Source: Pyrinomonadaceae bacterium (GTDB lineage Bacteria > Acidobacteriota > Blastocatellia > Pyrinomonadales > Pyrinomonadaceae). Taken from it: DNA of 5,994 bases. Under the pieces are notes generated by a model. The model did not search any database, was not told where the DNA came from, and worked only from the letters and a program-made list of their open reading frames with translations. Within the stretch, counting starts at the first letter, position 1, and each line of letters begins with the position of its first letter. Made by a program: the position numbers and the translations under genes. Shown here piece after piece: positions 1 through 4,904 of this stretch. Where the stretch lies: positions 1 through 5,994 of the forward strand of contig JAICQI010000393.1 in NCBI GenBank assembly GCA_025937955.1, in the 5' to 3' direction.

Positions 1-22
1 GTCTCGCGCCTATTTCGGTGAC

Positions 23-50
23 GGGCGGCCACGGAGTGCCGCCCCTACAA
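23..50. repeat. REP-like palindrome, copy 1
   Basis: GGGCGGC (23-29) pairs perfectly with GCCGCCC (38-44) around an 8-nt loop. The 22-nt core at 29-50, from CCACGGAG to CCCCTACAA, recurs at 4583-4604 with only two substitutions (T/G at the ninth base and G/A at the thirteenth). It lies just upstream of the aminotransferase start, as copy 2 lies just upstream of the small membrane protein. There is no U-tract to make it an ordinary terminator. Its spread through the genome is inferred from only two copies. Confidence 0.65.
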
Positions 51-69
51 TTGTGTCCATCTAGATCGC

Positions 70-1200
70 ATGGTAGTTCGCGCGTCATTCAGGTTAGGCA
101 ATCCGCACAGCGAGTTGTTTCCGCTGGAGCCGCTGGTACGGGCATGTGATGACTTACAGCCAGACTGCCTGATTTATGGTGACGTGCAAGGCAACCTCGA
201 TTTGCGCCAGGAGATCCTGACGCAATTCGATTGGTATTACCGCGACTGCAAGCCTCAAGAGTTGTTGCTGACTTACGGCATTACTGAGGCGATTACTCTC
301 ACCGCCCGTTCGTTGCTTCAAAAGGACGACATCGTAATTGTCGAGGCGCCCACGTATCCCTGGGCCCTTCCCGAGTTCAGGGCGCAAGGCGCTAAAGTCA
401 TTCAAATCCCCGTCGACAAAGAAGGGCTGCGCGTAGATTTGTTGGAGCTAGAGCTGGAGCGCGCCGCCCGCTCCGGTGCTCGCGTAAAATTGATCTATTG
501 CATGCCCACGTTTCACAATCCCGCCGGCGCCACGATGTCGCTTTCGCGGCGACTCCGGCTTTTGGATCTGGCGCGCAAGTTTCAGGCAATTGTGCTGGAG
601 GACGATCCTTACTTTGAACTCCGTTATCGGGGATCCAATTTGCCGCCGCTTATTGCTCTTGATAAATCCAATTCGGTCATTCACTCCAGTTCGTTTTCGA
701 AGCTCATTGCTCCCGGCGTCAGGATTGGCTGGTTGATGACTCACTCAGCACAACTCATGCAGTCGCTCATGAAGTTAAAACCGAACGGCACAAATCCGAT
801 GTTGGCCGCGGTCGTTTTGAATTATCTGAAGAGTGGCGCCCTGAGCGATCAGCTGTATAGAATTCGCGAGTACTACCGCCAAAGCCAGGAAATCTGTTCG
901 ACGACTTTAGCTCGACTCGCACGCTTGCAGATTAGCGCATGTGAAATAGCGGGAGGCTTCTACTTTTGGCTGCGCTTACCACCGCACTGGTCTGCCGATT
1001 ATTTTGCCATGTATACCGGCAAACACCAGATTGACATTTCCTCGGGCAATGAATTCTTTGCTGAAGCGCCAACTGAACCGGCTGTGCGGTTGGCGTTCTC
1101 CTCTTTCTCCCATGCAGAACTTCGCGACAAACTCGAGCAGTTTGTTACAATCGCGGAAGCCTACCATCATCTGAAGACAACTCGTTCGGCAACAGTATGA
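70..1200 (+). CDS. PLP-dependent aminotransferase, class I/II (LysN/MocR catalytic-domain type)
   Basis: Predicted cytosolic fold-type I aminotransferase of 376 residues, which would move an amino group between an amino acid and a 2-oxo acid through PLP. The signatures are in order: Tyr-Gly-Asp near residue 37; the substrate/PLP loop LTYGITEA; HNPAG with Asn150; EDDPY (177-181) with Asp178 likely binding the pyridine nitrogen; SFSKLIAPGVRIGW with Lys211 as the Schiff-base lysine; and Arg340 in VRLAF, expected to bind the substrate carboxylate. The catalytic set is complete. The N-terminus is short: the conserved 'GNPHSELFP' begins at about residue 10, where LysN-like relatives carry some 20-30 residues before it and MocR regulators carry a winged-helix domain. 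An in-frame TGA at 19-21 and no other start codon between force the ATG at 70, which has no clear Shine-Dalgarno. It overlaps the next gene by 4 nt (ATGA). The amino acid used cannot be told from sequence alone. Confidence 0.9.
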   Translation: MVVRASFRLGNPHSELFPLEPLVRACDDLQPDCLIYGDVQGNLDLRQEILTQFDWYYRDCKPQELLLTYGITEAITLTARSLLQKDDIVIVEAPTYPWALPEFRAQGAKVIQIPVDKEGLRVDLLELELERAARSGARVKLIYCMPTFHNPAGATMSLSRRLRLLDLARKFQAIVLEDDPYFELRYRGSNLPPLIALDKSNSVIHSSSFSKLIAPGVRIGWLMTHSAQLMQSLMKLKPNGTNPMLAAVVLNYLKSGALSDQLYRIREYYRQSQEICSTTLARLARLQISACEIAGGFYFWLRLPPHWSADYFAMYTGKHQIDISSGNEFFAEAPTEPAVRLAFSSFSHAELRDKLEQFVTIAEAYHHLKTTRSATV

Positions 1201-1712
1201 GTAGGGCAATTCAAAAAGTTATGGGCATAAGACCTCTAACCTCGAGCGATATTCCTGCCATAACTTCGATCTTCAACGAGGCCGTCAGTTCCGAGGAAAC
1301 TACCTGTGATATTCAACCGCGCACGGAAGAGCAAATCAAATCGTGGTTGACCGGTGATCTCCCGAAATACGAGTCGTACGTGTTTGAAAAGGACAACGAG
1401 GTGCTCGGGTGGGCCGCCATCACTCGTTATCACGAGCGCGAGGCCTACAGCCCGACCACGGAGTTAGTCACTTTCGTCCGCCGTGCTGCGCGCAACAAAG
1501 GTGTCGGTGGTGAGCTCATGCGGTTAGTGCTGCGACGAGCCAGGGAAATAGAATTTCACTCGGCCGTATGCATTGTCTTTCCCGAACCGGCGCATATTCT
1601 TGATTCAGTCAGACGGCTCGGCTTTCAGGAGCTCGGTCAATTGCACGCTGTATTTCCCACATCCACAGGCTTCCACGATGTGGTCTTGTTCCAGTTGTTC
1701 TTGCAGCAATAA
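1197..1712 (+). CDS. GNAT N-acetyltransferase, phosphinothricin-acetyltransferase-like (first of a pair)
   Basis: A 171-residue GNAT-fold protein resembling the PAT/MddA branch, which transfers acetyl from acetyl-CoA to the alpha-amine of amino acids or analogues such as phosphinothricin or methionine sulfoximine. The opening 'IRPLTSSDIPAITSIFNEAV' is typical of the family. Glu89 in TTELVTFV sits where PAT enzymes have the catalytic Glu. Motif A is intact as R99-N-K-G-V-G104, the pyrophosphate loop for CoA. The usual late N-x-x-S before the 'GF' is absent: the aligned stretch reads PEPAHILDSVRRLGF, with Pro and Ile at those positions. The ATG overlaps the aminotransferase stop (ATGA), pointing to translational coupling. 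ATG 1221 (Met9), nearer the family N-terminus, is an alternative start. Neither start has a strong ribosome site. The substrate is unknown. Confidence 0.88.
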   Translation: MSRAIQKVMGIRPLTSSDIPAITSIFNEAVSSEETTCDIQPRTEEQIKSWLTGDLPKYESYVFEKDNEVLGWAAITRYHEREAYSPTTELVTFVRRAARNKGVGGELMRLVLRRAREIEFHSAVCIVFPEPAHILDSVRRLGFQELGQLHAVFPTSTGFHDVVLFQLFLQQ

Positions 1713-1715
1713 AGC

Positions 1716-1720
1716 GGAGA
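1716..1720 (+). promoter_or_regulatory. Shine-Dalgarno for the second GNAT
   Basis: GGAGA lies 6 nt before GTG 1727 in the 14-nt gap after the first GNAT stop. It supports GTG as the real start of the second GNAT and co-translation from one message. Confidence 0.65.
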
Positions 1721-1726
1721 GACCCC

Positions 1727-2293
1727 GTGATACGACGCGCTGTACAGTCTGACGCCGCCCGCATCGGCACGATTTACAACCAGGCAATCGAAGATCAGCT
1801 ATTTGCCACTTGCGACGTAAAACCGGTCACGATTGAGAGTCGCATTGAATGGCTGGCGTCTCACGATGATCCGTTTCCGGTATTTGTTTACGAAGATAAA
1901 ACTGATGGTGTTGTTGGCTGGTCTGCATTAAATAAATTCTCGGTGCGCTCGTCATTACCGACAATTGCTGAAATATCGGTTTACGTTGACCGGAGTCGTC
2001 GAAGCAAGCTCATCGGCGGACGTTTGTTTCTTCACATAATCAACGAGGCAAAGAGACTCGGTTTTCGATCGCTGGTTTCTCTCACTCTGGAACGCAATGA
2101 GGCCAGCATCCGCGGCTTGGAGGCTGTAGGTTTCCGCCGCGCTGCGTGTCTGTCAGAAGTCGCGATGCTGCGGGACGAACGCGTGAACGTTGTCTGGCTG
2201 CAAAAGGAACTGGCTGGCGACTGGTCCACAGAACTGAACGCGTTTATGAAACGGTTCTCCAATGAAGCTAGCGAGGTTTTGCCTCAAAAGTAG
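1727..2293 (+). CDS. GNAT N-acetyltransferase, phosphinothricin-acetyltransferase-like (second of a pair)
   Basis: A 188-residue GNAT protein of the same PAT-like branch as its upstream neighbour, read from a GTG with a good GGAGA site. It begins 'MIRRAVQSDAARIGTIYNQA' and keeps Glu82 in AEISVYV (the PAT catalytic Glu position) and NEASIRGLEAVGF near residue 126, the family's late N-x-x-S...GF signature. The CoA pyrophosphate loop is degenerate. Where R-G-K-G-I-G is expected it reads R92-S-K-L-I-G97, so the first conserved Gly is Leu. This could weaken acetyl-CoA binding or mark a pseudoenzyme. The GNAT fold ends near LQKEL; a tail of about 25 residues follows. The tail's last codons (LPQK and TAG) overlap the outer repeat box of the REPIN-like element. 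The pair probably arose by old tandem duplication, as identity is now low. Substrate unknown. Confidence 0.87.
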   Translation: MIRRAVQSDAARIGTIYNQAIEDQLFATCDVKPVTIESRIEWLASHDDPFPVFVYEDKTDGVVGWSALNKFSVRSSLPTIAEISVYVDRSRRSKLIGGRLFLHIINEAKRLGFRSLVSLTLERNEASIRGLEAVGFRRAACLSEVAMLRDERVNVVWLQKELAGDWSTELNAFMKRFSNEASEVLPQK

Positions 2294-2454
2294 GATTCGC
2301 ACTTGGATCGGGTCAGTACGGGGAGCGATAGCGACCTGGTCCAACCATCAGAGTCCAAAATCCTTCGCGAGTATTGCATGCCGATCACTGACCAGGTCGC
2401 TATCGCTCCCTGTACTGACCCGATCCAACAATCATTTCCGACTTTTGACGCAAA
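2278..2454. repeat. REPIN-like element 1 (two inverted REPs, 48-nt spacer)
   Basis: The 39-nt arm at 2303-2341 is the reverse complement of 2390-2428 with one mismatch (2320/2411 region), around a 48-nt spacer. Each arm holds GCGATAGCG (2325-2333; complement at 2398-2406), a small hairpin with a GATA loop closed by GC pairs, then two tandem G/A mismatches and further pairs. The inverted pairing extends outward: TTTGCCTCAAAAGT (2278-2291) matches the complement of 2441-2454 at 13 of 14 bases. This architecture, an inverted REP doublet folding into one long hairpin, is what is called a REPIN. REPINs are non-autonomous and moved by REP-associated transposases of the Y1 family (RAYT). No transposase gene lies in the window. 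The left outer box overlaps the end of the second GNAT. Confidence 0.85.
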
Positions 2455-2462
2455 GCCAGCCA

Positions 2463-2469
2463 GCGATAG
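2463..2469. other. Isolated GCGATAG core between the two REPIN-like elements
   Basis: The 26-nt joint 2455-2480 between the elements carries GCGATAG, the loop sequence found in all four REP arms, here followed by TGC instead of CG. It may be the relic of a further REP unit or coincidence; the match is too short to decide. Confidence 0.3.
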
Positions 2470-2480
2470 TGCAGCAGAGC

Positions 2481-2621
2481 TTTGACTCAAAAGTGGTGCG
2501 TCCCACTTGATCCAAGTCAGTACCACCTGCGATAGCGGGTGGGTCGATGTTGAGCATGCGATATTGCTATTGATTTTGATTGCGAACGAATAACCCACCC
2601 GCTATCGCAGGTGGTACTGAC
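2481..2621. repeat. REPIN-like element 2 (opposite spacer orientation)
   Basis: The 29-nt arm at 2516-2544 is the perfect reverse complement of 2593-2621, again around a spacer of exactly 48 nt (2545-2592). Each arm alone folds as CCACCTGC-GATA-GCGGGTGG (2523-2542), an 8-bp stem with one G-T pair. The outer box TTTGACTCAAAAGT (2481-2494) matches that of element 1. GTCAGTAC and GCGATAGCG are shared with element 1 at the same spacing. The spacer is similar to the reverse complement of element 1's spacer (GCATGC, ATA and GATTTTG at matching positions), so the two copies lie in opposite orientation. The right outer box is missing: similarity stops at 2621, 18 nt before the ligase start. Confidence 0.85.
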
Positions 2622-2639
2622 AACTCCCCTGCAAAAAAT

Positions 2640-4238
2640 GTGAACCTTCACTCGCTACCTGAAAGACTGTCCGAACTCCCCGAGCAGGGAATCTTTCTTT
2701 ACGAAGGAAGAAAAGTCTCCCGGAGATCTTACCGGGAGATGCTTGCCGATGTTGACGCCGTAGAGGAAAAGCTGACGACCTGGGGCGTTCGCGCCGGAAT
2801 GCACGTCGGCATCCTCGCCGATAATTGCTACGAGTGGATTCTATATGACCTCGCACTGCTGCGTATGCGCTGTGTTGTGGTTGCTTTTCATCCCGAACAG
2901 TTTGCGAATATCTCCTTTTCTGAGGCCGCCGATCGTTATGACTTGCAACTGCTGCTAACGAGAAAGAAGTTTTTGCAGCCATCCGAGCCGCATCATTGGA
3001 TGGCCACATTAGATGGAGACGTCGATTACAAAGTACGCATCCGCCAACCTGCCGAAAACAAATTAACAAACGCGCTTAATTTGGAATCCGATGTGTGGAC
3101 GTTGGTCTTTTCCTCCGGCACCTCCGGTGTTCCCAAGTGTTTAAAGATCAGTCGCGTGGGAACAGAAAAGTGGATTGCGAGCTGCGGGCACAAATTCACT
3201 TTTCAACCGGACGATTGCATGATCGTGGTACTTCCGTTTTCGAACTATCAGCAGCGTCTAATGATCTACACTGCAATCTGGTATGGTTTTGATCTCGCAC
3301 TCGCCGAGCCGGCGCGTTTTTTGCCCGCGCTTAAAGATTTCAAGCCGACGATCCTGGCGGGACCACCGGCGTTCTACGAGATCGTGGAGAATCGTTTTCG
3401 CAACCTTCCGTCAGCGAAGCAACGATTGCTGCTGGCAGTTGGTTGGCTGATCAGAAACTTGAGTTTTGGCCGCTTGCGTCAAGCACTCCTGCGAAAATGG
3501 TTCGCTCCTCTTTATGATGTGTTTGGCCCTCGTGTTCGGATCATGCTCACCGGCGGCGCTCCCAGTCGCCAGTCAACGCTCGAACTCTTCGCTTCGCTGG
3601 GATTACCGTTGTATCAGGTTTACGGTCTGGGTGAGACAGGATTCATAGCGCTAAATCTTCCCGGAGCAAATCGGCTGGGGTCAGTTGGCAGGCCATTATT
3701 CGATGATGCCGTCTTCATAGCGGATGATGGTGAGATCATTGTCGATTACAAACAACCGCTTTGCCTTGGCTATTTAGGCTGCGATGCCGAAACCGTAGCC
3801 ACAACATTCCTGGGCTCCGGCAGAATTGCCACTGGTGATCTGGGTCGCTTCGATAGCGATGGTTATCTCTACATCACTGGTCGCAAAAAGCAGGTAATTA
3901 TCACTCGGGCGGGATATAAACTTCAGCCGGAACTGCTCGAGAAAGAGATCGAGAAGTCGTCGGATGTTTCACGTGCGGTTGTTTTTGGAGGCGGTGAGAT
4001 GCCAGTCCTTATGGCGTTGATTTCACTTGCGGTGGAAGACAATTCTCTGAATCGTCAACGAGTGGACGCGGTGATCGAAAAACTCAACGCGAAAGTTCCT
4101 GGCCCGAGCCGGATTGGAAGGATTGTTTTTACGGACACTCAGTTCACGACCGATAACGGCCTGCTGACTAGAAATCTCAAGTTAGACCGGCAAGGGATCT
4201 ACGAGAAGTTTCGCAATTCTCTGCTGAATGGTTCATAG
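2640..4238 (+). CDS. AMP-forming acyl-CoA synthetase / acid ligase (long-chain acyl-CoA synthetase-like)
   Basis: A 532-residue member of the ANL adenylate-forming superfamily. These enzymes activate a carboxylic acid with ATP to an acyl-AMP and then usually pass it to CoA. Motifs, numbered from GTG 2640: phosphate loop FSSGTSGVPKCLK (Lys166; Cys167 replaces the usual Gly); 'GGAPSRQSTLELFASLGLP', typical of long-chain acyl-CoA synthetases; YGLGETG (328-334; Gly replaces the usual Thr before Glu); TGD (398-400); GRKKQ with hinge-side Arg415; and C-terminal NGLLTRNLKLDR with Lys514, the adenylation lysine. Both domains are complete; long-chain synthetases usually run nearer 600 residues. The reading frame is open back to TTG 2580, but those 20 codons lie inside REPIN-like element 2, so GTG 2640 is preferred. 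No Shine-Dalgarno is visible, and an ATG-TGA start-stop overlaps the GTG. Acyl substrate unknown. It may be co-transcribed with the GNATs across the repeats, or separate. Confidence 0.85.
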   Translation: MNLHSLPERLSELPEQGIFLYEGRKVSRRSYREMLADVDAVEEKLTTWGVRAGMHVGILADNCYEWILYDLALLRMRCVVVAFHPEQFANISFSEAADRYDLQLLLTRKKFLQPSEPHHWMATLDGDVDYKVRIRQPAENKLTNALNLESDVWTLVFSSGTSGVPKCLKISRVGTEKWIASCGHKFTFQPDDCMIVVLPFSNYQQRLMIYTAIWYGFDLALAEPARFLPALKDFKPTILAGPPAFYEIVENRFRNLPSAKQRLLLAVGWLIRNLSFGRLRQALLRKWFAPLYDVFGPRVRIMLTGGAPSRQSTLELFASLGLPLYQVYGLGETGFIALNLPGANRLGSVGRPLFDDAVFIADDGEIIVDYKQPLCLGYLGCDAETVATTFLGSGRIATGDLGRFDSDGYLYITGRKKQVIITRAGYKLQPELLEKEIEKSSDVSRAVVFGGGEMPVLMALISLAVEDNSLNRQRVDAVIEKLNAKVPGPSRIGRIVFTDTQFTTDNGLLTRNLKLDRQGIYEKFRNSLLNGS

Positions 4239-4317
4239 CTGCTTTGATGGTATGAAGTTCAGCCGGCTGGCGCGAGCCAAAGGAGTCCTTTCAATCAGAA
4301 GGAACTGGCTTACATCA

Positions 4318-4365
4318 GTCAATTCACTATTGACAGACAGTCCCTGTCATGGAATACTCCATTCC
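4318..4365. promoter_or_regulatory. Three consecutive small dyads around a promoter candidate
   Basis: GTCAAT-TCACT-ATTGAC (4318-4334), GACAG-TCC-CTGTC (4336-4348) and GGAAT-ACTCC-ATTCC (4351-4365) follow each other almost without gaps. The first overlaps the -35 hexamer, the second fills the spacer and the third covers the -10. They could be operators or one structured leader. No known regulator site was recognised. Confidence 0.35.
4330..4358 (+). promoter_or_regulatory. Sigma70-like promoter candidate
   Basis: A perfect TTGACA (4330-4335) is followed after 17 bp by AATACT (4353-4358), which matches four of six positions of TATAAT. The direction fits the small membrane gene at 4610, though it would give a leader of about 245 nt. 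Sigma70-like boxes occur by chance, so this rests mainly on the exact -35 and spacing. Confidence 0.35.
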
Positions 4366-4575
4366 CCGCAGGTCACGCGAGTAGAACTACCCAAAGGCCG
4401 ACTCTTGGCTTTAAGGACGGTAGCCTGCAACCACTCAGCTCACGACAATTATTTATAGCCACCGAATAGATTTCGTACCTAAAACCAAATATTCCAGCCA
4501 AAGCAAACTGTAAGAGCCAGATTTTATTCTCATTAAAATTACTTTGCCGAGGCTTTGCACACCAAGTCACTGCCT

Positions 4576-4604
4576 GGGGTGACCACGGAGGGCCACCCCT
4601 ACAA
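4576..4604. repeat. REP-like palindrome, copy 2
   Basis: GGGGTG (4576-4581) pairs with CACCCC (4594-4599); two more C-G pairs follow inside one mismatch. The core 4583-4604 matches 29-50 at 20 of 22 bases. It ends in CCCCTACAA directly before AAGGA and the ATG at 4610, so the repeat abuts, and may sequester, the ribosome site of the next gene. Confidence 0.65.
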
Positions 4605-4609
4605 AAGGA

Positions 4610-4825
4610 ATGAAAACTCTCCTCCTCTTTCTCGGCGTTTTGGTGGCCACTGCTGGTGGTGTGATCACTTACCGCGCGCTTTACATCGAGCCGACCTCAG
4701 CGGTCGTTATCACCGAAACCGGCATTCGCCAGATTCCCAACCAGGCCCGCGTCGTTGGCGGCGCACTCCTATTCGTCGGCGGCTCGGCCCTCGCGCTTTT
4801 CGCCGCCACGAGAAGAAACCGTTAA
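4610..4825 (+). CDS. Small two-helix membrane protein, function unknown
   Basis: A 71-residue hydrophobic protein that I do not recognise as a named family. Two membrane segments are clear: residues 4-21 (leucine- and valine-rich, ending GGVITY) and 48-66 (VVGGALLFVGGSALALFAA). They flank a polar loop of about 26 residues (RALYIEPTSAVVITETG...). Lys2 and the basic tail TRRNR suggest both ends lie in the cytoplasm with the loop outside. A TGA at 4580-4582 blocks any longer start. AAGGA sits almost against the ATG, closer than usual, and derives its position from the REP-like copy just upstream. Composition and topology favour a real gene; a signal-peptide-like single-helix reading of the N-terminus is possible but less likely. 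It converges with the TPR gene across a shared palindrome. Confidence 0.65.
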   Translation: MKTLLLFLGVLVATAGGVITYRALYIEPTSAVVITETGIRQIPNQARVVGGALLFVGGSALALFAATRRNR

Positions 4826-4904
4826 GCACAAAAAGGCACAAAAAGCACAAAATGCTTTCAAGTTCCCTAGCCTTATTTTTGTGACTTTTGTGCCTTTTTG
4901 TGGC
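4826..4904. terminator. Inverted array of 9-10 nt units; probable bidirectional terminator
   Basis: Three units, GCACAAAAAG, GCACAAAAA and GCACAAAA, run from 4826 to 4852. Three related units lie inverted at 4876-4904. The arms 4827-4843 and 4886-4902 pair perfectly over 17 bp around a 42-nt loop, with a smaller AAGCA-CAAAA-TGCTT hairpin (4843-4857) inside. Placement between two convergent stop codons fits a shared terminator. The stem is AT-rich, so strength is uncertain. The right arm is also coding: it encodes the C-terminal tail of the TPR protein. Confidence 0.55.

Larger units (their letters stand above)
4239..4609. other. Intergenic region with no convincing gene
   Basis: This stretch of 371 bases separates the ligase from the small membrane protein. 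Short open frames on both strands lack ribosome sites, family-like composition and recognisable motifs. Visible structure: AAAGGA-G-TCCTTT (4279-4291), three dyads with a promoter candidate (4318-4365), an AT-rich segment around 4466-4545 with a TAAAAT at 4534-4539 that could be a -10 for the next gene but has no matching -35, and the REP-like copy at 4576-4604. No tRNA, terminator with a U-tract or known riboswitch could be recognised. Confidence 0.5.

Noticed and set aside
2303..2510. Plus-strand short open frames within the REPIN region
   Set aside because: They consist of arm and spacer sequence with no ribosome site and no domain; they are open by chance in repeat DNA.
2284..2598. Minus-strand open frame of 104 codons across the REPIN region
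   Set aside because: It runs entirely through the palindromic repeats, and the same peptide strings (GAIATWS) arise from the arms; this is repeat translation, not a gene.
2303..2621. CRISPR array
   Set aside because: The equal 48-nt spacers drew attention, but the repeats are inverted pairs, number only two elements, and the spacers are related to each other.
2580..2639. TTG start extending the ligase by 20 codons
   Set aside because: The extension lies in the spacer and right arm of REPIN-like element 2, and the family N-terminus fits GTG 2640.
2602..3069. Minus-strand open frame of 155 codons inside the ligase
   Set aside because: It is the antisense shadow of a strongly supported coding frame, with an arginine-rich composition and no motifs.
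4384..4450. Riboswitch or tRNA-like element
   Set aside because: Some short complementary bits around 4395-4435 were checked, but no tRNA arms or known riboswitch core could be matched.
4228..4458. Plus-strand open frame of 76 codons after the ligase
   Set aside because: No ribosome site, no hydrophobic or domain pattern, and it spans the dyads and promoter candidate.
4373..4570. Minus-strand open frame of 65 codons in the intergenic region
   Set aside because: GTG start without a ribosome site and no recognisable pattern; a weak hydrophobic stretch alone is not enough.
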